A stretch of 64,000 nucleotides of DNA from Acinetobacter lwoffii (lineage in GTDB: Bacteria; Pseudomonadota; Gammaproteobacteria; Pseudomonadales; Moraxellaceae): positions 1,993,702 through 2,057,701 of the forward strand of contig NZ_CP059081.1 in assembly GCF_015602705.1 (NCBI RefSeq), given 5' to 3'. The notes below the pieces were generated by a model that saw only the letters and a program-made list of their open reading frames with translations, had not been told where the DNA came from and searched no databases. Position 1 is the first letter of the stretch; the number at the start of each line of letters is the position of its first letter. Position numbers and translations under genes: made by a program. Shown piece after piece: positions 54,837-63,533 of the stretch.

Positions 54837-54998
54837 TCAGGCTATTTTATCCCGATATAAAGTATGCATGGCCCAGATTGCAGCAGGAATCCAGCCTAAA
54901 ATCGAAATCTGAAGCATTAAGCATACTGTGGCTTCGGCTGGTCGATGAAGGGCCATAAATAATGACCAAGGGAAAATAAATGCAACAATTGATTTCAT
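54837..54998 (-). CDS. Pmp3/YqaE family (UPF0057) small membrane protein
   Basis: A 53-residue protein with two hydrophobic helices: MKSIVAFIFPWSLFMALHRP, then a second helix with the family signature ISILGWIPAAIWAMHTL and a charged end (YRDKIA). Pmp3-like peptides influence membrane potential and salt tolerance in yeast and plants; bacterial roles are vague. ATG 54998 has AGAGGG about nine bases upstream. It lies in the extra DNA between 6S RNA and ygfA. Confidence 0.85.
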   Translation of the reverse strand: MKSIVAFIFPWSLFMALHRPAEATVCLMLQISILGWIPAAIWAMHTLYRDKIA

Positions 54999-55075
54999 TC
55001 TTAAAACCCTCTTTTTTTGCAACGTTCTAACTTTTATATCCAGTTTTTATTGGCACTTAAAACTAGCACTTAGAT

Positions 55076-55171
55076 TTAGATATTTTTAATAGGATCAGCA
55101 GAATCTCTGTACATGCTGTAATCACGCGTAAAAATATCCTGAAAGCCTAATTCAGCCAGCTTAAATGAAGC
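55076..55171 (-). pseudogene. Possible C-terminal gene remnant
   Basis: 31 open codons read like a protein tail (SFKLAELGFQDIFTRDY, then MYRDSADPIKNI and a stop). There is no start codon and a stop lies directly before it. I cannot name the parent family. It may be chance. Confidence 0.25.
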
Positions 55172-55305
55172 TTAAAAATTATTTTAAATCCGCTAGCCTT
55201 TGCATATTTTCAATCAAAATATTGACGTTTGAATGAAACAGTCTTTGCTTTAACTTTTACTTTCCACAGATTCAGATCCGAATAAAATCCTGAATCCCTA
55301 AACCT

Positions 55306-56652
55306 TTATTTACTTACTGCAGCTGGTGTACACAAGGGTGATACTCGCCAAATCACATCACCGACATCATCAGCAACCAAAATGGCACCTGAAGAATCTA
55401 CCGCCACACCGACCGGTCGCCCATATGCATCGCCCTGATCACTTAAAAATCCAGTCAAGACATCTTGAGGTGGGCCCATCGGTTGTCCATTTTGAAAGGG
55501 AATAAAAATCACTTTATAGCCACTGTGCGGTTTGCGGTTCCATGAACCATGCTGGCCAATCAGCGCACCGTTTCGATATTGAGGCATCAGATCTGCCTTA
55601 TAGAAGGCCAAGCCCAATGACGCAGTATGATTGCCCAATGCATAATCCGGTAGAATTGCCCGCGCAACTTGCGCAGGGTTTTGCGGTTTGACCCGCGTAT
55701 CTACATGTTGGCCATAATAACTATAGGGCCAGCCATAAAAAGCGCCTTCTTTGACAGAGGTCAGATAATCAGGAACCAGATCATTGCCGAGCTCATCACG
55801 TTCATTCACCACCGTCCAAAGTGTGCCGCTCTGGGGTTGCCAATCCATGCCATTCGGATTACGCAGTCCGGTAGCAAAAGGTCGTACTTGAGCACTGGTG
55901 ATGTCAAATTCCATGATCAGTGCTCGGCCCTGCTCTTGCTCTAAGCCATTTTCAGCTACATTACTGTTGGAACCCACTGTGATATAAAGTTTATTGCCTG
56001 CAGGATTGGCAATGACATTTTTGGTCCAGTGATGGTTTAAACGGCCTGCCGGTAAATCCAGCACCTTGGTACCGGCTGCTGTGATTTGAGTCATCCCGTT
56101 ATGATAAGGAAAGCGCATCAGCGCATCAGTATTGGCTACATACAATGTATTACCAATCAGCGCCATGCCAAATGGAGAATTGAGATTCTGTAAAAATACG
56201 GTTTTTTGTTCAGCTACCCCATCTCCATTGCTATCGCGAAGCAGACTGATGCGGTTGGTACTGGGATGCGATGAGCCGGCACGTTGCATCACCCATTTCA
56301 TAATTTTGCCTTTGATCCCTTTGCTGTCATCGGGCTTGGGCGGTGCATCGGTTTCGGCCACCAGTACATCACCATTCGGCAATACATACAGCCAGCGCGG
56401 ATGTCGCAGTCCTTTGGCAAAGGCCTGAACTTTTAAACCTGTCGCTGGTGTCGGCATTTTACCTTCAGGCCAACCTTTAGCAGGTGCAATATTGACCGTA
56501 GGCAGCAAGCTTGATTTTGGTTTGGGCAAATGTGGCTGGGAACCATAACTGTCATTGATAGGCGACTTGGAAGGCATGGCACATCCAGTCATGGTTAGGA
56601 GAAGTGCACAGCTAGCACCCGTAAGTAAAAATTGAATAGGCTGATGAAGCAT
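55306..56652 (-). CDS. PQQ-type sugar dehydrogenase-like lipoprotein (sorbosone dehydrogenase family)
   Basis: A 448-residue predicted lipoprotein (lipobox MTGC, Cys24) with a six-bladed propeller of the GDH/sorbosone dehydrogenase type. GLRHPRWLYVLPNGDVLVAE opens the fold; LPAGRLNHHWTKNV carries the family His, LRNPNGMDWQPQSG and VNERDELGNDLVPDYL follow, then GQHGSWNRKPHSGY and VGVAVDSSGAILVADD. Known members oxidise sugars or aldehydes with PQQ in the periplasm. No pqq synthesis gene is in this window. It is transcribed alone. The substrate is unknown. Confidence 0.85.
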   Translation of the reverse strand: MLHQPIQFLLTGASCALLLTMTGCAMPSKSPINDSYGSQPHLPKPKSSLLPTVNIAPAKGWPEGKMPTPATGLKVQAFAKGLRHPRWLYVLPNGDVLVAETDAPPKPDDSKGIKGKIMKWVMQRAGSSHPSTNRISLLRDSNGDGVAEQKTVFLQNLNSPFGMALIGNTLYVANTDALMRFPYHNGMTQITAAGTKVLDLPAGRLNHHWTKNVIANPAGNKLYITVGSNSNVAENGLEQEQGRALIMEFDITSAQVRPFATGLRNPNGMDWQPQSGTLWTVVNERDELGNDLVPDYLTSVKEGAFYGWPYSYYGQHVDTRVKPQNPAQVARAILPDYALGNHTASLGLAFYKADLMPQYRNGALIGQHGSWNRKPHSGYKVIFIPFQNGQPMGPPQDVLTGFLSDQGDAYGRPVGVAVDSSGAILVADDVGDVIWRVSPLCTPAAVSK

Positions 56653-56807
56653 TTTTATCTCTTGTTATTATCATCCTCGACTTACTTTAAAAAACAATTT
56701 GAGATGTCACTAGCGGGTTCTTGTTTTTTCTGGTTATGAATTGGTTATCAATTTTGAGTTAAGTCTGATATTTATCTTGCTATAAAAATAAATTTATCCT
56801 GACTAAC

Positions 56808-57515
56808 TTACGCAGGACGGCAGGACAACATTTCCAAAGTAATTTTTTTTACCTCATTACGGCTGTGTCGAATATGAGCCTCTAATATAGAAAGACAAGC
56901 GACTGCATCTTGGGCAAGCAGCGCCTTTAAAATTTGTTGATGCTCGGCATAGGTCGCTGTAACCCGATAATCCTTGGAAAAATCCAGACGACGTATGATC
57001 CGAATTTTCTCGCTGATCTCACTGTGAATTTTCGCTATTTCTGCATTGCCGGCTGCAAATACTAAATGACAATGAAATGCTTCATCTTGTGCAGATAGCT
57101 GCCTGAGATCATAAACATACTGTTCTGGTTGAACACACCAGGTTTGAATCAAAATTTCTAGAGCAGCTTTCAACTGGTCTTTGGGCATCTGACACAGTTG
57201 CTCGACTGCATAACATTCCAGCAAAATTCGCAGATCATACAGTTCTTCATAAGCTTTAAAATTTAGTGGCCGGACCTGCCAGCCACTTCTAAACTGCACC
57301 TCGACATAGCCTTCCTGCTGCAAACGATATAAGGCTTGCCGAATGGGGGTACGGCTTACGGCATAGCTTTCAGCAATCTCTGATTCGGTAAACCGCTCTC
57401 CCGGCATCAGCTTAAAGTCAAAAATATCATTTTTAATTTTCTGGAAAACCAGCTCAGACAGATTGTCTGAGCTTTTTCCGGTCGCTTTAGTACTTGGATT
57501 GCGAACAATAGTCAT
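56808..57515 (-). CDS. GntR-family transcriptional regulator (FadR/FCD subfamily)
   Basis: A 235-residue DNA-binding regulator. The N-terminal winged helix contains YAVSRTPIRQALYRLQQEGY. The C-terminal FCD ligand domain shows LRILLECYAVEQL, DEAFHCHLVFAAGN (metal-binding Asp/His) and AEHQQILKALLAQD with EAHIRHSR. It begins 11 bases after the carboxylase stop, with GGAG between, so it is in the same operon and probably controls it in response to the carboxylase substrate or product. A palindrome upstream of the first gene in the unit is a candidate operator. Confidence 0.9.
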   Translation of the reverse strand: MTIVRNPSTKATGKSSDNLSELVFQKIKNDIFDFKLMPGERFTESEIAESYAVSRTPIRQALYRLQQEGYVEVQFRSGWQVRPLNFKAYEELYDLRILLECYAVEQLCQMPKDQLKAALEILIQTWCVQPEQYVYDLRQLSAQDEAFHCHLVFAAGNAEIAKIHSEISEKIRIIRRLDFSKDYRVTATYAEHQQILKALLAQDAVACLSILEAHIRHSRNEVKKITLEMLSCRPA

Positions 57516-57526
57516 GGCTCACTCCA

Positions 57527-60500
57527 TTACTCCATATAGACCAGTGGCTCACCGCTATGTACAGTCTGACCAGAACGGCAGATAATCGCCTTAACGATAC
57601 CATCATCGTCAGCATAGACCGGCAGTTCCATTTTCATGGCTTCAATGATGGCCACCGTGTCGCCTTTTTTCACAATCTGCCCCGCTTCTACAAAAATCTT
57701 CCAGATATTGCCGGTCATAGAGGCGTTGAGAGGGACATACTGGCTGTAATCGGCGTCATCCTGCAGCACTTCTATTTCTACAGGTGCATCAAACTCGTCT
57801 TTCCAGCGTTCTACCTCGGCACTAAAAGCAGCCTGCTGCTGCGCTTTAAAGGTGGCAATGCTGTCCTGTTCTGCAGCAAGGAAATCCTGATATGCTGCAA
57901 AGTCAAACTCGCATTCCTCAATTTTGATTTCTGCCAGACCATGGGCGAAATCAGCACGGAACTGATCCAGTTCGGCCTCAGTGACCTCATAATATTTAAT
58001 CTGGTCAAAAAAGCGTAAGAACCATTGCTGATCGCCAAACTGCTTGTTCTTTTTAAACTTATTCCAGATCGGTACGGTACGGCCAATCAACTGATAGCCA
58101 CCCGGTGAGTCCATGCCATAAATACACATATACATGCCACCAATCCCGACTGTACCTTCAGCGGTAAAAGTACGGGCCGGATTATATTTGGAACTCAGTA
58201 AACGGTGGCGCGGATCAATGGGCACTGCACAAGGTGCAGTCAGATATACATCACCTAGCCCTAAAATCAGATAATTGGCATTAAAAATGATGTCCTTGAC
58301 CTGCTGGCGGTGACTTAAACCATTAATCCGCTGAATAAAATCAATATTATTCGGAAGCCAGGGGGCTGTGGCACAGACGCTTTCCTGATAACGCTCAACA
58401 GCACCCAGAGTCGCCGAGTCCTCAAAGGCCATGGGTAAATGGATAATTCTTGAAGGTATTTTAATGTCACGTAAATCACCCATCTGTTCTTCAAGACCAA
58501 GCAGGAAGTGAATCAGTTGCTGCTGGCTCAAACGCAGACCATCATATTTAATCTGCAAGGATCGCACACCAGGTGATAATTCCAGGATACCGTCAAGATC
58601 AGCTTCACGGATCAGTTGCATCAAGCGGTGTACGCGCAGGCGTAGGGCCAAATCCAGTACGTTATCACCGTATTCCAGCAAGATATAACTGTCACCTGCC
58701 TGACGATATACAGCTTTTGGTGCATCTGGTGTAGCTTCACGCAATGCCAGAATACTTTCTGCTTGAACTGCCACGACTTCAGCCTCGTAGGGCATCTCTG
58801 CCTTGGCAAAGTTTTGGAGGGTTTGAATTTGCTGCCGCTCCAGCGCATTGGCCTGTTCTACCGAAATTGGATAGAAGCTAATCGTGTCATCGGCTTTCAG
58901 TTGACCAATTTTCCAGAGTTCAGCTTTGGCAATGGTCACCGGACAGACAAAGCCCCCCAGGCTCGGACCATCTTTGGCAAGGATTACGGGGAAGTCACCG
59001 GTAAAGTTGATTGCACCAATGGCATATTCACAGTCATGGACATTGGATGGATGCAATCCAGCTTCACCACCATTTTCACGCGCCCAACTTGGCGTCGGTC
59101 CGGTTAAACGGATACCCAACCGGTTCGAGTTAAAATGCACTTTCCAGCTTGATGCAAAAAACTCCTCAATATATTCAGCTTTAAAGAAATCAGGTGCTCC
59201 ATGCGGACCATAGAGCACACCAATTTTCCATTCCTTGCCATAACTTGGAATCAGATCTGTTGCCAAAGCTTCAGGTTCTGCAATCGCCAAAGGTAGACCA
59301 TCAGCTGGCAGGTCAGGATTCACCATCTTAACCATGTCACCAGCCCGTAACACTCGGCCTGCATGTCCACCAAAATTACCTAAAGCAAAGGTAGAACGGC
59401 TACCCAGATATTCCGGCACATTCAGACCATTTCGCACAGCCAGGTAGGTCCGGCATCCAGATTCAACCTGTCCGATTTTTAGGGTTTCTCCTGCTTTTAC
59501 CTGAATAGGCTGCCAGAAATTTACTGCTTCATCATCCAGACTTACCGGACAAGGTGCGCCAGTTAAAGCAATGATATTGTCTGCATGAAACTTGAGGGTC
59601 GGACCTTGCAGGGTAAATTCAAATCCAGCGGCGGCCTCGGCATTCCCAACAATTTTATTGGCCAGCCGGAAGGCATAATCATCCATTGGGCCTGAAGGCG
59701 GTACACCGATATCCCAATACCCGACACGACCCGGATAATCCTGAATCGAACTTTGTGTACCCGGCTGAATCACCTCAATCACATTCGGCACATACTTGAA
59801 ATCATCCAGCATGCGTGTCCAGATCTGCATCTGTTCAAAACGCGGATCTGAAATGACGGTATGGACATAATCCAGATTGGTACTAATACCATTCAAGCGA
59901 GTTTCAGCTAGTGCCGCTTTAAGAGCTGTAATCGCAGTTTCACGATCTTCAGCATGCACAATAATCTTGGCAACCATCGGGTCAAAATATTGGGAAATTT
60001 CAGTACCAGTACTCACCCAGGTATCAACGCGGACATTTTCCGAAAAAAAGACATCGGTCAAAATCCCTGGACTCGGCTGGAAATTCTTGACTGGATCTTC
60101 TGCATAGATGCGTACTTCAATCGCTGCACCCCGAGGCTGAATATTGCTTAGATGCTTCCAATCCAGAGTATCGCCTGCTGCAACTTTCAACATGCATTCA
60201 ATCAGGTCTAAACTGGTCACCATTTCAGTCACCGGATGCTCTACCTGCAAACGGGTATTCACTTCAAGGAAATAAAACTCGTCACGTGCTGCATCGTAAA
60301 TAAACTCAACCGTACCGGCACTGCGATATTTCACCGATTTACCCAGTTCAACTGCCGCCTGATGCAATTTTTGACGGGTTGCTTCAGGTAACTGTGCCGC
60401 TGGTGTTTCTTCCACAACCTTCTGATTACGGCGCTGCAGTGAACAGTCACGCTCGCCCAAAGCCACCACTTGCCCCTGACCATCCCCAAAAATCTGTACT

Positions 60501-61126
60501 TCGACATGACGGGCTTTATCGAGAAAGCGTTCTAAAAATACTCCGGCATCTTTAAAGAACTGCTCGCCCAGACGTTTTACACTTTCATAAGCCTCCTGAA
60601 GTGCCTCGGCATCATCACAACGGGTCAAGCCAATTCCGCCACCGCCTGCTGTACTTTTCAGCATAATTGGATAACCAATTTTTTCAGCTTCTGCCAAAGC
60701 TTCGTCCAGACTATTTAGCAGACCTGTACCGGGAGTCATCGGTACATTGGCAGCTGCAGCAAGTTCACGGGCACGATGTTTTAAACCAAACTCTAAAATT
60801 TGCTCAGCTGTTGGTCCCATGAAAGCAATATTATTTTCTTCGCAGGCACGGGCAAAATCAGCACTTTCTGACAGAAACCCATAACCCGGGAAAATTGCTT
60901 CGGCTCCGGTATTTTTGGCTGCAGCAATCAGTTTTTCGATACTCAAATAGGTATCGCTAGGTTTGGTCCCTTCTAAGGACACTGCAATATCTGCATCAAT
61001 CACATGCTGTGCATAACGGTCCGTTTCTGAATAGACGGCTATACTGGTTACGCCCATTTTTTTTAATGTGCGAATGGCACGAACGGCAATTTCGCCCCGG
61101 TTTGCAATCAGTACAGTTTTAAACAT
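57527..61126 (-). CDS. uca: Urea carboxylase-type biotin enzyme (urea or guanidine carboxylase)
   Basis: A 1199-residue single-chain, cytoplasmic biotin-dependent carboxylase. Residues 1-450 are biotin carboxylase (ANRGEIAVRAIRTLKKMG, KSTAGGGGIGL, EVNTRLQVEHPVTEM). About 455-790 is the KipA/AHS2 domain (SSIQDYPGRVGYWDIGVPPS), about 800-1010 the KipI/AHS1 domain, and the C-terminus the biotinyl domain with Lys1165 in EAMKMEL. This order and length equal bacterial urea carboxylase. Related enzymes of the same layout prefer guanidine, and motif reading cannot decide. No allophanate hydrolase or carboxyguanidine deiminase gene is in the window. Confidence 0.9.
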   Translation of the reverse strand: MFKTVLIANRGEIAVRAIRTLKKMGVTSIAVYSETDRYAQHVIDADIAVSLEGTKPSDTYLSIEKLIAAAKNTGAEAIFPGYGFLSESADFARACEENNIAFMGPTAEQILEFGLKHRARELAAAANVPMTPGTGLLNSLDEALAEAEKIGYPIMLKSTAGGGGIGLTRCDDAEALQEAYESVKRLGEQFFKDAGVFLERFLDKARHVEVQIFGDGQGQVVALGERDCSLQRRNQKVVEETPAAQLPEATRQKLHQAAVELGKSVKYRSAGTVEFIYDAARDEFYFLEVNTRLQVEHPVTEMVTSLDLIECMLKVAAGDTLDWKHLSNIQPRGAAIEVRIYAEDPVKNFQPSPGILTDVFFSENVRVDTWVSTGTEISQYFDPMVAKIIVHAEDRETAITALKAALAETRLNGISTNLDYVHTVISDPRFEQMQIWTRMLDDFKYVPNVIEVIQPGTQSSIQDYPGRVGYWDIGVPPSGPMDDYAFRLANKIVGNAEAAAGFEFTLQGPTLKFHADNIIALTGAPCPVSLDDEAVNFWQPIQVKAGETLKIGQVESGCRTYLAVRNGLNVPEYLGSRSTFALGNFGGHAGRVLRAGDMVKMVNPDLPADGLPLAIAEPEALATDLIPSYGKEWKIGVLYGPHGAPDFFKAEYIEEFFASSWKVHFNSNRLGIRLTGPTPSWARENGGEAGLHPSNVHDCEYAIGAINFTGDFPVILAKDGPSLGGFVCPVTIAKAELWKIGQLKADDTISFYPISVEQANALERQQIQTLQNFAKAEMPYEAEVVAVQAESILALREATPDAPKAVYRQAGDSYILLEYGDNVLDLALRLRVHRLMQLIREADLDGILELSPGVRSLQIKYDGLRLSQQQLIHFLLGLEEQMGDLRDIKIPSRIIHLPMAFEDSATLGAVERYQESVCATAPWLPNNIDFIQRINGLSHRQQVKDIIFNANYLILGLGDVYLTAPCAVPIDPRHRLLSSKYNPARTFTAEGTVGIGGMYMCIYGMDSPGGYQLIGRTVPIWNKFKKNKQFGDQQWFLRFFDQIKYYEVTEAELDQFRADFAHGLAEIKIEECEFDFAAYQDFLAAEQDSIATFKAQQQAAFSAEVERWKDEFDAPVEIEVLQDDADYSQYVPLNASMTGNIWKIFVEAGQIVKKGDTVAIIEAMKMELPVYADDDGIVKAIICRSGQTVHSGEPLVYME

Positions 61127-61193
61127 GTGAATCCCCTTTTATTCTCTCTATTTTTTGAATCTGCTGAATGGATCTGTTTCGTTTTTTTCTGAT

Positions 61194-61457
61194 TCAGCTG
61201 CTGCATATAAACCCGCTATCGACTATGTTCACTGCTCTCTGTCGTAGCCTTTGATGCATACCTTCCGCAAATACAGCTTTTTTAAATGCATCGATTTTTG
61301 CTCGAAGATGTGCAGCAGTCGCAACCGAAATCCAGACAAGTTCACCCACCTCAACATGGGTAGTGCGTTGAGCAAGATGATTCAGTTGAAGCTGTTTTGA
61401 CTGATCGGCATCGCGCCATTTTAGGACTGTCCAGCCGATCATTTTCTGATAAAGCAT
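61194..61457 (-). CDS. Unrecognised 87-residue protein at the head of the carboxylase unit
   Basis: The ATG has GGA seven bases upstream, and a palindrome stands just before it. The product (MLYQKMIGWTVLKWRDADQ ... EGMHQRLRQRAVNIVDSG) has no signal peptide or known motif. Its stop lies 67 bases before the carboxylase start on the same strand, so it could be the first gene of that operon or a leader ORF. It is not one of the usual urea-carboxylase-associated proteins, which are larger. Confidence 0.4.
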   Translation of the reverse strand: MLYQKMIGWTVLKWRDADQSKQLQLNHLAQRTTHVEVGELVWISVATAAHLRAKIDAFKKAVFAEGMHQRLRQRAVNIVDSGFICSS

Positions 61458-61469
61458 TCTGCATCCAAT

Positions 61470-61492
61470 CTTGTATCCAAGTTTGAATACAG
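61470..61492. promoter_or_regulatory. Palindromic candidate operator for the GntR regulator
   Basis: CTTGTATCCAAG followed by TTTGAATACAG forms an imperfect inverted repeat (GTATCCAA / TTGAATAC). FCD-type GntR proteins bind short GT-n-AC palindromes of this kind. It is 13 bases upstream of the first gene of the carboxylase unit. Confidence 0.45.
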
Positions 61493-61815
61493 TTATGCAG
61501 AACTTATGCCAGTTTAATTTTTATTTTATTTTCAATATATTAACAAAATTTAAGATGTATAAATTGGGAAGAATTTCATTGGATGGTTGTTTTTGGTTCA
61601 GCCTGTTTTCAATTCAGTGCAAAAATTATTCTGCAACTCATATTGTATAATCTGCATCATCTCAACTTTTGCAATGCTCATATAAAAGCCCATCTGTTGA
61701 TGAGCTTCTAAGTGAACTATTCTATTTGTAGCTTAGTACAGTCATAAAAATTGAGTGTATTAAATACCTGAATTGAAAGGTTTGAATCAGCGTGTATTCG
61801 TCATTACGGTATTCA
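61493..61815. other. Intergenic region upstream of the carboxylase unit
   Basis: About 320 AT-rich bases containing a weak hairpin near 61688-61710 (AAGCCCATC / GATGAGCTT). I recognise no riboswitch, in particular no guanidine riboswitch, and no further gene. It should hold the promoter of the carboxylase unit. Confidence 0.35.
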
Positions 61816-62406
61816 CTATTTCACCGGGATCATTAAGTGCTGATAAGGCGTCCCAGACCACATGACATAAGGCACAGCGGTATCCGGTTGCGTATGTTTA
61901 GGATACATATCATAGAAACGAGCTTCAGCACCGACGATCATGACATGGGGACCCGTTTTGACCCAATGATTGCCCGCAGTAGGCTTCTTGGCATAGGGAT
62001 CGACATTACTGGCATCCGTACCACCTGCCAGCATATACATGAAGCCTACTTTTCCAACTGTGGGCTGTTTATTCCCCATCCAGGCTTCTGCCCATTCTAG
62101 AGCGGCCTGATCCATACACATTGGGTCTGGACCTGGAGTGGTCAGATTATCAGGCATACAGGTAAAACCATTATTGCCCTTGCGCAAGGTACGTATTTTG
62201 CCATCTGCACCGACAGCGACAATCGTGGCTGCAGCGGCTACTTTCTTAGGTGCAGCAGTCATGGCACTTGCAATGGCTTTCTTATCGGCAGCAGATGAAG
62301 CTGCGCCTGAGCTGGCTTTGCCCGACATGGGCGGTTCAACGGCTAAAGCGGCAGGTGCAGACAGCGCGACCCATCCCGCCATAAGCAGTAATTGAGGAAA
62401 ATTCAT
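61816..62406 (-). CDS. Exported protein of unknown function
   Basis: A 196-residue periplasmic protein: signal peptide MNFPQLLLMAGWVALSAPAALA, an Ala/Ser/Lys-rich linker to about residue 60, then a compact domain with FTCMPDNLTTPGPDPMCMDQ, ALEWAEAWM, MYMLAGGTDASNVDPYA, WVKTGPHVMIVG and YVMWSGTPYQHLMIPV. Two Cys in CMPD and MCMD may form a disulphide. I have a sense of similar unnamed proteins in other proteobacteria but cannot name a family. ATG 62406 has AAGGAG eight bases upstream; an earlier ATG has none. It is monocistronic. Confidence 0.75.
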   Translation of the reverse strand: MNFPQLLLMAGWVALSAPAALAVEPPMSGKASSGAASSAADKKAIASAMTAAPKKVAAAATIVAVGADGKIRTLRKGNNGFTCMPDNLTTPGPDPMCMDQAALEWAEAWMGNKQPTVGKVGFMYMLAGGTDASNVDPYAKKPTAGNHWVKTGPHVMIVGAEARFYDMYPKHTQPDTAVPYVMWSGTPYQHLMIPVK

Positions 62407-62607
62407 GGCACATTCTCCTTGAATCATCATGAAGAAATTGGATTTAGGTTCAGATCAAGTTGGATTAATCTGTAATTTTTGTAACGTATCCTTATAGAGT
62501 TGAGGGATAATTTGAGTTGATCAAAACAAAGGAGAAGATTTAACTATTGCAGTGAAATTGCGCTACACAGCAATATCAACTGCAATGAAAGACAATATCT
62601 TTGGCGC

Positions 62608-63093
62608 TTAACCACGAAATGCTGCTTCGATCACGGAGATGTCAATTTTCTTCATGGTCATCATCGCATTAAATGCGCGCTTGGCCGCAGCACGGTCAGG
62701 ACTGTTACAGGCGTTGATGAGGACCATTGGCGTAATCTGCCAGGAAATACCCCACTTGTCTTTACACCATCCACACTCGCTTTCCTGACCGCCATTGCCC
62801 ACAATGGCATTCCAGTATCGGTCTGTTTCTTCTTGGTCTTCAGTCGCCACCTGAAATGAAAATGCTTCATTGTGTTGAAAGTCAGGGCCACCATTCAGTC
62901 CAATGCAGGCAACGCCCATCACCGTAAATTCGACGGTGATAACATCGCCTTCTTTTCCGGAGGGATAATCTCCGGGTGCAAGATTGATCGCGCCAACTGA
63001 GGAGTCTGGAAAGGTTTCTGCATAAAATCGTGCTGCACCTTCGGCATCGTCATCATACCAAAGGCAGATGGTGTTCTTCGCAATATTCATCAT
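62608..63093 (-). CDS. VOC-superfamily PhnB-like protein (3-dmu-9_3-mt domain)
   Basis: A 161-residue cytoplasmic protein. CLWYDDDAEGAARFYAETFP opens the fold, then FTVMGVACIGLNGGP, FSFQVATEDQEETDRYWNAI and CGWCKDKWGISWQITP, the PhnB-like glyoxalase-fold pattern. The C-terminal helix AFNAMMTMKKIDISVIEAAF is also typical. The family is often misnamed as a ubiquinone methyltransferase; no methyltransferase motif is present. ATG 63093 has GGAG seven bases upstream; a TTG two codons earlier is less likely. The function is unknown. Confidence 0.88.
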   Translation of the reverse strand: MMNIAKNTICLWYDDDAEGAARFYAETFPDSSVGAINLAPGDYPSGKEGDVITVEFTVMGVACIGLNGGPDFQHNEAFSFQVATEDQEETDRYWNAIVGNGGQESECGWCKDKWGISWQITPMVLINACNSPDRAAAKRAFNAMMTMKKIDISVIEAAFRG

Positions 63094-63533
63094 GTTCAAT
63101 CTCCATTGATTTAGGTCTTACGCGCTCTGCCTAAGCACAATGTGTCTTATATATCGGTCGAGAATATTCATATGATCCCTTGTCTATCTTTCACCAAAAA
63201 ACAGAATAAACCTACTTTAGAATTGTATTTTTATTGATCGAAAGCTGTTTCAAAGTGCTTAAATTGATGCGTTTCCAGAGTTTGTCACTGAACGATGGAT
63301 TGCTTGGAAAATCGTGAATCAAAGAAAATGAATTGACCGTTTCGAGATATTAAAAAAATTAGTGATATAAATACTTTTTTAGTTTTTTAACTTTGAGACT
63401 GCTGGCAAAATTAGCCGAAATTTAAATAAGCAGATATGGAATAATATAAAATTGCAGCTCATAATTATTTTTTACTTTTCCAGAATTCCCACTTAGACTA
63501 GAGCACAATTTTGTTGCATATGCTTTTTGCCCT
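63094..63533. other. Intergenic region before ygfA
   Basis: 440 bases, AT-rich, with many short runs of A and T and no ORF of note. I see no RNA gene. In many gammaproteobacteria 6S RNA precedes ygfA; here 6S lies 9 kb away, so this stretch must supply a separate ygfA promoter. Confidence 0.4.

Noticed and set aside
61127..61815. Guanidine riboswitch ahead of the carboxylase
   Set aside because: I could not find the conserved ACGR-type loops or tandem hairpins needed for any guanidine class.
62608..63093. Ubiquinone methyltransferase
   Set aside because: The old domain name suggests this, but there is no SAM-binding motif; the fold pattern is PhnB/VOC.
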